A DNA stretch of 64,000 nucleotides from Rana temporaria. Taxonomy: Eukaryota; Chordata; Amphibia; Anura; Ranidae. The translations under genes were made by a program, and so were the position numbers. The DNA is taken from the NCBI RefSeq assembly GCF_905171775.1, contig NC_053490.1:517953854-518017853 (forward strand). The letters run 5' to 3'. Below are positions 33,857-45,099 of the stretch, piece by piece. Numbering within the stretch: position 1 is the first letter of the stretch; each line of letters opens with the position of its first letter. The notes beneath the pieces are model-generated. The model did no database searches. It saw only the letters and a program-made list of their open reading frames with translations, and had not been told where the DNA came from.

Positions 33857-34433
33857 GTTCTCTTATACCAAAATTTGCTAGAAGAAGGGTTAGCCCATCC
33901 CTTCCTGCCTCCTTATTGGTCTGTAAGGACCCTCATTACATTTCTGAACCAATAGGGAGCTAGGAAGAGGGGTAGAAAAGCCGTCTTCCTGTCTGATATA
34001 GGCAGAGCTCCCGAGGATGTCATTGATATTGCGGGTTTAGTGACAACTTACGTCTGATCCCACACATGAGTTACACCTCCACATCCAGCCGTGTATCTTC
34101 ATCCTATAATCAGACACTCCTTTCCCTTCTGAAGATTCGTATTTTTACACATAAAATCGGTGACAGGAAGGAGGATTCCGGGGAAGGTTTTCACAGACTT
34201 CACCGCAACACCGAACACCCGGGAACATGATGTCACAACAGGCCGCGAATGGAGCGCCGCGTGCCAACGTGCGATTGTGGCGGACCAGGGAAATCCGGGG
34301 GCTTCTGTGCCAATCTGATGGGGGCGCCTTCCATCCTACTGATCGGACGTGCCCCCCAGTCACATACCCTCTCTAAAAGGAACATGCAGGTTTTTTGTAT
34401 ATATAGTAAAAAAAAATATATATATATATATAT
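33857..34433. other. Single-copy spacer
   Basis: About 0.58 kb. A weak hairpin joins CCTTATTGGTC (about 33911) and GAACCAATAGGG (about 33947). A 72-codon minus frame has no recognisable domain. Ends in an A/(TA)n tract. Confidence 0.4.
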
Positions 34434-34436
34434 AAT

Positions 34437-35833
34437 GGCCCGGATTCAGAAAGACTTACGACGGGCGTATCAGTAGATACGCCATCGTAAGTCCGAATCC
34501 GCGGCGTCGCAAATTTAAGCGTATGCTCAAATTGAGATACGCTTAAATGTTGCTAAGATACGACCGGCGTAAGTCTCCTACGCCGTCGTATCTCAGCTGC
34601 CTATTTACGCTGGCCGCTAGGGGCGTGTACGCTGAGATACGCTACGCCGCCGTAACTTACTTTTTTTTGGTTTGAATCCTGAAAGAATTTGCGCCGTAAG
34701 TTACGGCGGCGTAGTGTATCTCAAGTGGCGTAACGGCGCGGAATTCAAATGCGGCGAGTAGGGGGCGTGTTTCATTTAAATGAAGCGCGTCCCCGCGCCG
34801 AACGAACTGCGCATGCGCCGTCCCTAAATTTCCCGCCGTGCATTATTGCGCTAAATGACGTCGCAAGGACGTCATTGTTTTGACGTGGATGTAAATTACG
34901 TCCATCCCGATTCACGGACGACTTACGCAAACGGAAAAAAAATGTTAAATTATACGCGGGAACGACAGCCATACTTAACATTGGCTGCGCCACCAAATAG
35001 CAGCTTTAACTATACGCCAAAAAAAGCCGACTAGAGACGACGTAAGAGAATGCGACGGCCGCTCGTACGTTCGTGGATCGTCGGAAATAGCTAATTTGCA
35101 TACTCGACGCGGAAAACGACGTGAACGCCACCCAGCGGACGCCGAAGTATTGCATCTTAGATCCGAAGGCGTAGGCCTGTTGGATCTAACCCAGATGCCG
35201 TCGTATCTTGTTCTGAGGATTCAAAACAAAGATACGACGCGGGAAATTTGAAAGTACGCCGGCGTATCAGTAGATACGCCGGCGTACTCGCTTTGTGGAT
35301 CTGCCCCAGAATATGTAAATCAGCGAGATACGCCTATTCACGAACGTACGCCCAGCCGTCGCAGTAAAGATGCGCCGTTTACGTAAGGCGTTTTTCAGGC
35401 GTATAGTTACCCCTGCTATAGGAGGCGCAGCCAATGTTAAGTTTGGACGTCGGGACCGCGTCAAATTTTTCACGTTTCACGTCGTTTGCGTAAGTCGTCC
35501 GTGAATGGGGCTGGGCGTAATTTACGTTCACGTCGATACCAATGAGTCTTTGCGGCGTAATTTGGAGCATGCGCACTGGGATACTTTCACGGACGGCGCA
35601 TGCGCCGTTCGTAAAAAGCGTCATTTACGTGGAGTCACAATAAATTTACATAAAACACGCCCACATCTTCCACATTTGAATTAGGCGGGCTTACGCCGGG
35701 CAATTTACGCTAAGCCGCCGCAACTTACGGAGCAAGTGCATACTGCACTTGCCTGTCAACGTTGCAGAGGCGTAGCGTAAATAGGATACGCTACGCCAGC
35801 ACACAAATACGCGCTCCCTACCTGAATCTAGCC
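34437..35833 (+). mobile_element. GGGCCAGATTC-family MITE, copy A10 (host of a nested copy)
   Basis: Ends GGCCCGGATTC and GAATCTAGCCC; flanks AAT and ACT do not match well. The left part stops at about 34636 and resumes at 35308 (AGAATATGTAAATCAGCGAG), interrupted by copy A11. Confidence 0.78.
34637..35307 (-). mobile_element. GGGCCAGATTC-family MITE, copy A11 (nested)
   Basis: About 671 bp within A10, same subfamily as 39062-39748. Its right end is GGATCTGCCCC; the left terminus, about 30 bp including GGGCCAGATCC, is missing. That is either a truncated insertion or a later deletion at the junction. Confidence 0.75.
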
Positions 35834-35842
35834 CACTGCATG

Positions 35843-35935
35843 TATATATTCTAAAAAAGAGAGAGCGCCACTCACAAGTCTTGAAAGGTGAACGCATAAT
35901 GAAGGTTTTATTTTGAAGAGGCACAAGCTTGTCTT
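35843..35935 (-). mobile_element. Possible retroelement 3' tail, second copy
   Basis: AGAGAGAGCGCCACTCAC followed by a TTTTATTTTGAAG stretch; similar to 30247-30350 in order and spacing. Identity not recognised. Confidence 0.4.
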
Positions 35936-36530
35936 CCTCAGGAAGTAATCCATGTCCTTAGTCTGCTTGTCTTCAGAAAACTGTTTTGCGGGATTTCTTG
36001 TGCATCATCTTTAGAAGAGGATTCCTTCTGGGACCAATTTGATGCAGCGTGCAGCGTATGGTGTGAGCACTGACAGGCTGACCTCCCCCCCCCCCCCCCA
36101 CCCCTTCAACCTCTGCAGCAATGCTGGCAGCACTTATACGTCTATTTCCCAAAGACAACCTCTGGATATGACGCTGAGCATGTGACCTCAACTTCTTTGG
36201 TCGGCCATGGCGAGGCCTGTTCTAAATGGAACCTGTCCTGTTATACCGATGTATGGTCTTGGCCACCGTGCAGCTCTAGCTCAGTTTCAGGGACTTGGCA
36301 ATCTTCTCATAGCCTAGGCCAGTGATGGAGAACCTTGGCACCCCAGATGTTTTCAAACAATTCTTCCTATGATGCTCCTGCACTCTGCAGTGTAGTTGAG
36401 CATTGTGGGAAATGTAGTTCCAAAACATCTGGGGTGCCAAGGTTCGCCATCACTGGCCAAGACCATTTTTATGTAGAGCAACAATTCTTTTTTTCAGATC
36501 CTCAGAGAGTTCTTTGCCATGAGGTGCCAT
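35936..36530 (-). pseudogene. Tc1-like transposase fragment (DD34E family 1)
   Basis: Reads from start codon 36530 (MAPHGKELSEDLKK) towards 35936, covering the N-terminal helix-turn-helix part and the run HIQRLSLGNRRISAASIAAE, then stops before the first catalytic aspartate. A 136-bp hAT-like MITE (36320-36455) interrupts it after LHKNGLG, and frameshifts follow. It is a second copy of the transposase at 48780-50079. The element is lost beyond 35936, and its 5' end is replaced by a MITE at 36690. It cannot encode an active enzyme. Confidence 0.88.
36320..36455. mobile_element. hAT-like MITE H
   Basis: A 136-bp palindromic insertion in the Tc1 fragment: CAGTGATGGAGAACCTTGG and CCAAGGTTCGCCATCACTG. 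Flanks GCCTAGGC and GCCAAGAC agree at 6 of 8 positions. Confidence 0.78.
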
Positions 36531-36689
36531 GTTGAACTTCCAGTGACCAGTATGAGAGAGTGAGAGCGATAACACCAAATTTAACACACCTGCTCCCCAT
36601 TCACACCTGAGACCTTGTAACACTAACGAGTCACATGACACCAGGGAGGGAAAATGGCTAATTGGGCCCAATTTGGACATTTTCACTTA

Positions 36690-36945
36690 AGCCCTGTACA
36701 CACGATCGGATATCTGATGGAATCTAATCCGATGGATTTCTTCGTCAGATATGCGATGAAGCTGACTTTCATCAGTCTTGCCTACACACTATCAGTCAAA
36801 AATCCAACCGTGCCCAAACGCGGTGACGTAAAACACTACGACGTGCTGAGAAAAATGAAGTTCAATCCTTCCAAGCATGCGTCGACTTGATTCTGAGCAT
36901 GCGTGGATTTTTAACCGATGGACTTCCACACAGACGACCTAAATT
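36690..36945. mobile_element. ACACGATCGG-family MITE, truncated copy C4
   Basis: Begins GCCCTGTACACACGATCGGA right where the Tc1 fragment stops (after TTA). Internal GACGTGCTGAG and GCATGCGT words match copy C3. The right terminus is not visible. Confidence 0.6.
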
Positions 36946-36989
36946 TAGCAAGTTGGATTATTTATTTGCAAAATGTTATAACCGAAACA

Positions 36990-37545
36990 AGGAAAAAGTA
37001 ATTTTTTTAATTTTCTGCGTTTTTTTTTTCATGTATTTAGCAAAAAACGAAAAAACCCATGGTGATTTTTTTTTTTTATTATTATTTAGCAAAAAAATAA
37101 AAAACCCAGTGGTGATTTTTTTTGGTCTTTTTTCATATATTTAGCAAAAAACCCAGTGGTGATTTTTTTCCAGTCTTTTCTCATATACTGTATTTAGCCA
37201 AAAAATAAAAAACCCAGTGGTGATTTTTTTTTTTTTTGGTCTTTTTTCATTTATTTAGCAAAAAATAAAAAACCCAGTAATGATTTATTTTTATTTATTT
37301 TTTTTCGATCTTTTTTCATTTATTTTGCAAAAAAATATAAACCCAGTGGTGATTTTTTTTTTATTTATTTTTTTCAGTCTTTTTTCATTTATTCAGCAAA
37401 AAAATATAAACCAAGTGGTGATTTTTTTTTCGGTCTTTTTTCATTTATTTTGCAAAAAATAAAAAACCCAGTAGTGTTTTTTTTTTTAGTCTTTTTTCAT
37501 TTTTTTAGCAAAAAAAATTAAAAACAAGTGGTTACCACCAAAAGA
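36990..37545. repeat. T-rich tandem repeat of about 60 bp
   Basis: About nine units of CATTTATTTAGCAAAAAATA, an ACCCAGTGGTGA piece and a T run. It lies where a TTAA-family element (right end at 38275) would have its left body, so it may be a local expansion of that element. Confidence 0.8.
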
Positions 37546-37551
37546 AAGCTC

Positions 37552-38166
37552 CGGCGGCGTAACGTATCGTCTATACGTTACACCGCCGCAAGTTTTCATC
37601 GCAAGTGCCTGATTCACCAAGCACTTGCGTGTAAACTTACGGCGGCGGCGTCCGGCGCATGCCTGCCTAATTCAAATGCCATTTAAATTAGGACGTACTG
37701 CGCATGCTCCGTTTTGAAATTCCCGCCGTGCTTTGCGCGAAGTGACGTAATTTTTTTTGAATGGCGACGTGCGTAACGTACTTTCGTATTCCCGGACGTC
37801 TTACGCAAAAAAAAAAAAAAATTGAAATTCGACGCGGGAAAGACGGCCATACTTTAACATGGCTCGTCTAAAGTTAAGCCATGTAAAAAAAGGCGTAACT
37901 TTGTGACGGGAAAAAATTACTAGCGACGACGTAACGAATGCGAAAACCGTCGTGGATCGCCGTAAAAGCTCATTTGCATACCCGACGCAGGAAAACGGCG
38001 CAAACTCCACTCAGCGGCGGCCGAAGTATTGCATCCTAAGATCCGACGGTGTAAGTCCATTACACCTGTCGGATCTTAGGGCTATCTATGCGGAACTGAT
38101 TCTATGAATCAGGCGCATAGATACTCTCAGAGAAACGCCGTCGTATCTCGTCTGTGAATCTGGCCC
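37552..38166 (-). mobile_element. GGGCCAGATTC-family MITE, copy A12
   Basis: About 615 bp, right end GAATCTGGCCC at 38166, left terminus missing. It interrupts a TTAA-family element: GAAAGCTC precedes and TTTGTGTCC follows, which are contiguous in other copies. Confidence 0.75.
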
Positions 38167-38275
38167 TTTGTGTCCACAACATTTTAAAAATTTCATATGG
38201 GTACAGCGTTGCATGAGTGAAAGCTGAAAATTGGCCTGGGCAGGAAGGGGGTAAAAGTGCCCGGTATTGAAGTGG
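38167..38275. mobile_element. TTAA-flanked CCACTT element, right end (copy B4)
   Basis: Ends GGTATTGAAGTGG before TTAA at 38276-38279. Matches 62760-62891. The rest lies left of MITE A12, expanded into T-rich repeats. Confidence 0.7.
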
Positions 38276-38279
38276 TTAA

Positions 38280-38690
38280 TTATGGGTGGTCCTAGTTTTG
38301 GCTCAGACCACATAGCGCATTACCAGCAACTGTAGCTTTTTATCCTCAACACACACAGAAGCCTTTTGTTTAGCGGGATAAAATCTGATCATTATTGGCT
38401 AAAAGTCACAATTCAAAAGCAATCGGGGATCCCGATAAATGGCTTCTTATTGAATTCTCTATTTCTCTTTCACTATAAGGGAGGTTCTGGGATTGCATTG
38501 ACCCGCGTCTCCGCTCCTGCTTCACGTAACCTCATTCTGCGCTCTTCGGTTTGGCGCGTGATCCCTGATTGGCTGACACGTGGGGGCCGAGGTGACATCA
38601 CAAATATAGGTCAGCGCTCTGTCTTTATGCACATATTATATATATATATTTTTTCTCTCTTATAAGAGAACAGCATAAAAATAAATGACA
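38280..38690. other. Single-copy stretch, possible conserved non-coding DNA
   Basis: Non-repetitive sequence with AT-rich words such as TGATCATTATTGGCTAAAAG and TAAATGGCTTCTTATTGAA. No reading frame is convincing. Conservation unknown. Confidence 0.35.
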
Positions 38691-39058
38691 TTTCCACTTC
38701 TCGTCTTCTGACTCATTCCTGTGCACTAGGTGAACGCCTGGAGGACTCGCCTAATTCTCAGAAGGTGGAATCTTTTCTAAGAATTACATTGTAAGCAGAT
38801 GAATGCCGAGCGCATTGTGTGTTGGCGGAGGTACGCTATTTTTTTTTTTTTTTTTTTTTTAAAGAGAGCAAGCTTTGCTGATTTTTTTAAAAAAAAATAA
38901 ACACGAAAGGGCTTGGTATTATTATTACAAAAAATATATATATATTTTACATGGGTCTTGTAATTAATTAATTAATTTATTTTTTAAAAAAGAGTGAGCT
39001 TTGCTGATTTTTAAACAGGAGAGGGATTGGTATTATTTAAAAAAAACAAAAAAAAAAC
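38691..39058. other. Spacer with homopolymer runs
   Basis: T and A homopolymers at 38840-38900 and 38980-39050, plus a duplicated GAGCTTTGCTGATTTTT piece (about 38867 and 38995). No gene. Confidence 0.5.
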
Positions 39059-39061
39059 ACT

Positions 39062-39748
39062 GGGCCAGATCCACATAGAAATGGATAGGCGCTACACCGC
39101 CGTACCTTACCTGGCGTTCTTTCAAATCCTCAAAGATTTCGCGCCATAAGTTACGGCGGCGTAGTGTATTTCTGGCGACGGAATTCAAATCGGCGATTAG
39201 GGGGCGTGATTCATTTAAATGAAGCGTGTCCCCGCGCCGAATGAACTGCGCATGCTCCGTTTCGAAATTTCCCGCCGTGCATTGCGCGAAATGACGTCGC
39301 AACGACGTCATTTTTTAAACTTAGACGTGACTTACGTCCATCCCTATTCACGGACGACTTACGCAAAAAAATGTCAACGCCGGAACGACGGCCATACTTA
39401 ACATGGCAAGTCTATGTATACGCCGCAAAATACCAGCTTTAACTACGTCGGAAAAAGCCGACTAGACACGACGTAAGAGAATGCGACGGCCACGCGTACG
39501 TTCGTGGATCGTCGGAAAAAGCAAATTTGCATACCTGACGCGGAAAACGACGCGAACTCCACCCAGCGGACGCCGAAGTATTGCATCTAACATCCGAAGG
39601 CGTACAAAGCCGTACGCCTGTCGGATCAAACCCAGATGCCGCCGTATCTTGGTTTGAGGATTCATACTAAAGATACGACGCGGGTAATTTGAAAGTACGC
39701 CGGCGTATCAGTAGATACGCCGGCGTACTCTCTCTCTGGATCTGGCCC
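39062..39748 (-). mobile_element. GGGCCAGATTC-family MITE, copy A13
   Basis: A 687-bp element, ends GGGCCAGATCC and GGATCTGGCCC. ACT precedes, AAT follows. Same subfamily as A7, A11 and A15, with the palindromic GTACGCCGGCGTATC right end. Confidence 0.87.
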
Positions 39749-39789
39749 AATGTTTATTTTACAAAGTTCTTGTATTTTTCTTTTTTCTT

Positions 39790-40420
39790 TTTTATACGGG
39801 CGATCAGACTATACATTGTTACATTTCCTAACCTTATATGATGAGATTCTGCCGCAGGCAGGGAGGAACCATTTCCTCACTCTCCTCTACCCCATTGATC
39901 AGACTGTATGTTGTTTAGGCCTAAGGGGTAGGCAACGTGGGGGCCTGCCAGCTGTTGTGGAACTACATTTCCCATGAGGCATTGCAAGGCTGGCAGTTAC
40001 AATTACTCCCAGAGGCATGATGGGACTTGTAGTTCTGCAACAGCTCGAGGGCCCCAGGTTGCCTATCCCTGGTCTAGGCTCATATGATGTCATTCTGCTG
40101 CAGGAAAGAGAAGCCGTTTCCCAACTCAACCTTAGTTATCAAACTATACATTGTAACTTTGCCTAGTCTCATATGATATCATCAGTTTGCTGCAGGCAGG
40201 AGGAGCCAATTCCCAACTCTACCTTAATTATCAGACTATACATTGTAACATTGCCTAGACTTATATGATGTCATTCTGCTTCAAGTGGGGGGAGCCATTT
40301 CCTCACTCTCCTCTACCCTATTGATCAGACTGTATATGATAACATTGTCTAGGCTCATATGATGTCATTCTGCTGTTGCTGTGATCAACTCAGAGCTGGC
40401 GACTCAGTCCAGAAAGTAGA
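39790..40420. repeat. Tandem repeat of about 93 bp
   Basis: About six units with ATCAGACTATACATTGT, CTAGGCTCATATGATGTC and CTGCAGGCAGGAGGAGCCA. One unit is split by MITE G1. Confidence 0.82.
39921..40071. mobile_element. hAT-like MITE G1
   Basis: A 151-bp palindromic insertion in the 93-bp repeat. Ends CTAAGGGGTAGGCAAC and GTTGCCTATCCCTG; flanks GTTTAGGC and GTCTAGGC agree at 7 of 8. The inner arms carry GGAACTACATTTCCCATGAG and ATGGGACTTGTAGTTCTGCA. Same family as 58474-58633. Confidence 0.88.
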
Positions 40421-40550
40421 TACTGACCTTGGATGATACCTGAACAAGGATGGCGCCGTCCTCCTGGAGAGAAAAGCAGGTTAAGGCATTGTAATCTCTG
40501 TGACAGGTAATAAATACCTGGAAGAATTATACCCGCTACCAAAACTAGTC
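40421..40550. other. Short spacer
   Basis: About 130 bp; nothing recognised. Confidence 0.35.
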
Positions 40551-40558
40551 ACAGGACC

Positions 40559-40718
40559 CAGGGCAGGGACAAGGGGTGGTCAAAAGGGACGGCAGCCCTG
40601 GGCGCAATTGTTTGTTGTAGGGGTGAAGGTTCCCCTTACCCGAATCCTAAGGGAAGGTGGGGGAGGGCACAGTTTGGTATCTTTGCCCTGGGCACTGGAT
40701 GACCTTGTCCCGGCATTG
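40559..40718. mobile_element. hAT-like MITE, CAGGGCAGGG type
   Basis: Starts CAGGGCAGGGACAAGG and ends CCTTGTCCCGGCATTG; flanking ACAGGACC and ACACGACC agree at 7 of 8. Short, non-coding. Confidence 0.65.
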
Positions 40719-40769
40719 ACACGACCAGCTTCTCCACCAAAGCAAACCGGGACAGATCCGCTCACCACT

Positions 40770-41100
40770 AATTGCCCGGCTTCGCGGCGCGTTTAACCCA
40801 GGCAATTTTTTATTAATCGCATTCGCTCCTTTGGCTAAGGAATTATTGATGCTAAAAGAAACGTGTCCTATTAAGCAGGGGGTTAAATCGAAGGCTAATT
40901 TTCCCCGCTATTAAAATATCATTTGCAAAGTGATTTCTTCATTAGACAAGGACCTACTAAATGGGATAAAGATGGAGTTAGCTGGCACCGAAGTGCGTGC
41001 CAATCATTAGAATGCCATTATGCTCCTCACAGGGAAGGAATAATCAATTTTAATTTTAATTACTGTATGGAGCGACCGTACATCGACTGCACGGTGTCAG
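40770..41100. other. Candidate conserved non-coding element
   Basis: Single-copy, AT-rich but not low-complexity, packed with homeobox/POU-like words: TTATTAATCGC, GGAATTATTGATG, ATCATTTGCAAAG, CAATCATTAGAATG, AATCAATTTTAATT. No frame fits a protein. This is what vertebrate developmental enhancers tend to look like, but conservation cannot be judged here. Confidence 0.4.
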
Positions 41101-41382
41101 GTGGAGTTTTGGTCATTGTTGTCAGTTGTGGATTGGCGCATACCCGTCATGGGCCATGGGGGTGGCATATATTGCTGGGGTGTCATAGTTGGCTTGTTCT
41201 TGATCTCCATGAACAACATTCAGAGAATCTTGATTCTCCGGCACATGCAATCCCACCTTGGGGGGCCTAGGTGCCAACACCCTTCCTCTACAAAAGGGGT
41301 CTCTAAACTTTCTAAACAAAGGGCCAGTTTACTGACCTTGCAGCTTTAGGGGGGCTGGACTGTGGCCAATAGGAGTAGAAAC
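41101..41382. other. Single-copy spacer
   Basis: Overlapping 60-115-codon frames on both strands without recognisable domains. Confidence 0.35.
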
Positions 41383-41958
41383 TCATCTCCTTGGGAGTAG
41401 GAGTAGAAAATCATCTCCTTGGGAGTAGGAGTAGAACATCATCTCCTTGGGAGTAGGAGTAGAAAGTCATCTCCTTTGGAGGAGGAGTAGAAAATCATCT
41501 CCTTGGGAGTAGGAGTAAAAAATCATCTCCTTGGGAGTAGGAGTAGAAAATCATCTCCTTGGGGAGTAGGAGTAGAAAATCATCTCCTTGGGGAGTAGGA
41601 GTAGAAAGTCATCTCCTTGGGTGTAGAAGTAGGAAATCATCTCATGGGTGTAGGAGTAGGAAATCATCTCCTTGGGAGTAGAAGTAGAAAATCATCTCCT
41701 TGGGAGTAGGAGTAGAAAGTCATCTCCTTGGGAGTAGGAGTAGAAAGTTGTCTCCTTGGGAGTAGGAGTAGAAAATCATCTCCTTGGGAGTAGGAGTAGA
41801 AAGTCATCTCCTTGGGAGTAGGAGTAGAAAGTTGTCTCCTTGGGAGTAGGAGTAGAAAATCATCTCCTTGGGAGTAGGAGTAGAAAGTCTTCTCCTTGGG
41901 AGTAGGAGTAGAAAGTCTTCTCCTTGGGAGTAGGAGTAGAAAATCATCTCCTTGGCAT
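41383..41958. repeat. 28-bp minisatellite
   Basis: About 20 copies of GGAGTAGGAGTAGAAAATCA plus TCTCCTTG, with a few GTTGTC and GTCTTC variants. Confidence 0.93.
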
Positions 41959-42838
41959 TACCAGCTCTGTTCTTGCCCCGTAATCTAAACTTGGAGACTT
42001 ATGTGCAAGACAAGACAGACTGATAGAACAAATGTGGGATGGTCGCAACCCCAGAATGGACTTTCCTTTCCAATATGTGGCCATCTAATACGTTCTACAG
42101 TGTTCCTCGGTTGCAAGCCAGGCCGGCACCCAGTTTTGGGTGTGTACATTGGACGCTGATGTCAGAAACCATGAATCAGACTGAGATAGAAGTACAGATA
42201 AATCACACTTGTTTAATAATAATAAAAAGATAAGCAGAGTAAGCGTAGTCAAAACATAGCCAGAGTTCAGGAACCGGATCGGATAGTCAGCCAAGCCAAA
42301 TGTCATAGAGCCAGAGAAGAACGTGTAGAACAGCAAGCGGGATCTGGAGCCAGAAGGGACGTCAGCCAAGCAAGTCTTCAACAGGAACACAGGAGAAAGT
42401 TTCTGTGATGTTGACCAAGGCGAAGGCAGAGAGCAACTGAACTGGAAGGCTTAAGTAGGTAGGACTGACGAGCAGGATCATCAACAGGTGAGTCACTGTG
42501 GAGAGATGGTAGCTGGCAATTAGCCGACAGCTGAGCGGCCAACTCAGAGAATGAAGGGCTGAGCCCAGCCCTGGCAGCTAAATACCTACCTAGAGAAGAG
42601 TATATAGGAGTATCTATATATAGGACAGACTGATGGTGCTAGAAACCTTGGGTCGTTGTCCACAAGTGATGTAGTGTTGGAAATTGTCAACGTTTTGACT
42701 TTGGGATTTTTGCAAAATCTCTTGGAAGAAAAAAATCAGGGAACAACAGGATCAGTCCACCCCAATGTTCTAGTTGAAGATTGAGTCTCATAGGCTCTAT
42801 GTCACATGCTGGACTCTTTGGTACTCAAGCGGGGTCAT
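41959..42838. other. Spacer, no gene seen
   Basis: About 0.9 kb. The stretch 42220-42560 has a G/A-rich composition with AGCCAGAGTTCAGGAACC-type wording seen in many dispersed repeats. No frame with a domain. Confidence 0.35.
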
Positions 42839-42968
42839 CTCCTTGCCATTACCAGGTGTGTTCCTGCCCACCTTGGAGTGCCCATCCATCACTCCTCCAA
42901 CTGTGGCAGTTATTGGATGTTTCCATCCTTATAGATTCTCCATAAGGGGAAATTTGGGTCTCTCATAA

Positions 42969-43145
42969 TATTGGGTGGCTTAGTGGTTTACCTTGCAGCA
43001 ATGGGGTCCTTGGTTTGAAGCTCAACCAGGACATTATCTGTATGGAGTTTGCATGGGTTTCTTCCAGGTAGTCTGGTTTCCTCCAACATCCCAAGGACAT
43101 CATGGTTGGTTAATTAGCTTCCGTCCAAATTGGTCTTGGTACGTG
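42969..43145 (+). mobile_element. tRNA-derived SINE-like element, copy 1
   Basis: GGTGGCTTAGTGG and GGTTTGAAGC are degenerate RNA polymerase III A and B boxes. GGAGTTTGCATGGGTTTC and GGTTTCCTCCAACATCCC are the conserved body of a widespread vertebrate interspersed repeat. Family name uncertain. Confidence 0.65.
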
Positions 43146-43358
43146 CGTTCAAATTCTGGTCAGTTGCAAGCCAAGCAATTGGGGAGGGTTCAGGAAAGCC
43201 ATGGCAACCTACCACTGAAGCACTGGTACTCTAGTGGGGTCATCTCCTTGCCATTACCAGGTCTGTTTCTGCCCACCTTGGAGTATCCAACTGTGGCAGT
43301 GTTTGGATGTTTCCATCATTATGGATTCTCCATAAAGGGAAATTTGGGTCTCTCATAA

Positions 43359-43535
43359 TATTGGGTAGCTTAGTGTTTTGCCTTGCAGCAATGGGGTCCT
43401 TGGTTTGAATCTCAACCAGGACGCTACCTGTATGGAGTTTGCATGGGTTTCTTCCAGGTAGTCTGGTTTCCTCCAACATCCCAAGGACATAATGGTTGGT
43501 TAATTAGCTTTCGTCTAAATTGGTCTTGGTACGTG
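43359..43535 (+). mobile_element. tRNA-derived SINE-like element, copy 2
   Basis: Same body as copy 1, with GGTAGCTTAGTG and a better B box GGTTTGAATC. Present because of the surrounding duplication, not a separate insertion. Confidence 0.62.
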
Positions 43536-43637
43536 TGTTCAAATTCGGGTCAGTTGCAAGCCAAGCAATTGGGGAGGGTTCAGGAAAGCCATGGCAACCT
43601 ACCACTGAAGCCTTTGGAACTGGAATAGACACAAATG

Positions 43638-44338
43638 CAGGGCCGTCTTTAAAGTTGATTGGACCCCGGGCAAACATTTTCTTGGGGGCCCTTCCATGCA
43701 ATTTTGCTCTCCACCTGCTCTGAGACATACAATAAATATCAGCTGGACTTAAAATCAGTTTACTGTATCAGATCAGGCAGTGATTGTGATTGGTTGCCAA
43801 AGGTTATAGCATATCATTACCACTTACTGACTGGTTGCTAGAGGTTACAGCACACATTACGACACACTAATTAGTTGCTAGAGGTTACAGAACATGATTT
43901 CTTCTTGTTGATTGGTTGCTAGAGGTTACTGTACAGTAATACTGCTCACTGATTGGTTGCTAGAGGTTACAGCACATCATCTCTTCACTGCAAAGGGGCA
44001 TGATATACGTATGAATATCGCCTTTATTTACATATGAATGCTGCCAGCCTCAGCTATTTACATATGAATGCTCACGTTATTTACATATGAATAACAGGCT
44101 ATTTACATGTAAACACAGCAGGTGAGTCATCTGTACACAACAATAGGGCAGAGCTGGGCAGCATTATTAGCAGCACTTCACACTGAGATATCAGGACACA
44201 GCACAAGACTAAAACTTTAAGGGACAAGGGAATTTAAACTGGGATAGTTGGCAGGTATGAGGCAGCTGCTTTGGGCCCCACAGCAATGACAGGGCCCAGG
44301 GCAGCTTCCCCTTTTGCCCTGCCTTAAAGATGGCCCTG
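43638..44338. mobile_element. Non-autonomous hAT-like element L
   Basis: A 701-bp element with ends CAGGGCCGTCTTTAAAG and CTTAAAGATGGCCCTG (inverted) and flanks CACAAATG and CATAAATG (7 of 8). It holds a repeat of about 50 bp with GATTGGTTGCTAGAGGTTAC (43785-43975) and several TTACATATGAATG words. No transposase. Confidence 0.85.
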
Positions 44339-44346
44339 CATAAATG

Positions 44347-44591
44347 ACCAATAAAGGTGGACGGAGATGGAACCACATTCAATCCTGGTTCGGTCCCCTG
44401 TATCACTGATCGTATGTCTGACTCCTCCCCTCCACGGTTGCTGGCGGAGGTGATTGATGAAATAAAATAACGTAATAAACAAATAATATATCCTTGAAAA
44501 TGCAAATAGTAATAACTATTATGCCACATTATTTCAAGCGGAGTCATCTGGAGCATTATGATGCTCTTATATAAATTGATTGTATCCTGGA
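44347..44591. other. Short single-copy spacer
   Basis: About 245 bp; no motif recognised. Confidence 0.35.
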
Positions 44592-44595
44592 TTAA

Positions 44596-45090
44596 AGCGG
44601 GAGTTCACCCATAAATTTTTTTTACCCTTAGATTGATGCTCATTTTGTCTAGGGGAATCGGCTAGTTGTTTTAAAATCGAAGCCGTACTTACCGTTGTAG
44701 AGAGCGATCTTCTCCGCCGCTTCCGGGTATGGTCTTCGGGACTGGGCGTTCCTATTTTGATTGACAGTCTTCCGACGGTCGCATCCATCGCGTCACGAGT
44801 AGCCGAAAGAAGCCGAACGTCGGTGCGGCTCTATACTGCGCCTGCGCACCGACGTTCGGCTACTTTTGGAAAATCGTGACGCGATGGATGCGACCGTCGG
44901 AAGCCTGTCGAAAGACTGTGAATCAAAATAGGAACGCCCAGTCCCGCAGCCCATACCCGGAAGCGGCGGAGAAGATCGATCTCTGCAACGGTAAGCACGG
45001 CTTCGATTTTAAAACAACTAGCCGATTCCCCTAGACAAAATGAGCATCAATCTAATGTTAAAAAACATTATTTCCGGGTGAACCTCCACT
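44596..45090. mobile_element. TTAA foldback MITE, copy D1
   Basis: A 495-bp element between TTAA at 44592-44595 and 45091-45094. Ends AGCGGGAGTTCACCC and GGGTGAACCTCCACT. Nearly the whole element is an inverted repeat: CGCGTCACGAGTAGCCG and its counterpart flank a short GCGCCTGCGC centre near 44838. No coding capacity. Confidence 0.88.
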
Positions 45091-45099
45091 TTAAGTTCC

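Larger units (their letters stand above)
42839..43627 (+). repeat. Tandem duplication of about 392 bp containing SINE-like copies
   Basis: Copy 1 at 42839-43230 and copy 2 at 43237-43627 match through CATTACCAGGTCTGTTCCTG, a SINE-like body and GGGAGGGTTCAGGAAAGCC. The protein-like readings MQQWGPWFE... in both halves are translations of the SINE-like body and are not genes. Confidence 0.88.

Noticed and set aside
41383..41958. 28-bp repeat resembling a CRISPR repeat length
   Set aside because: Units abut each other with no spacers, so it is a minisatellite.
42993..43628. Repeated MQQWGPWFE-type frames
   Set aside because: They translate a SINE-like body present twice by local duplication.
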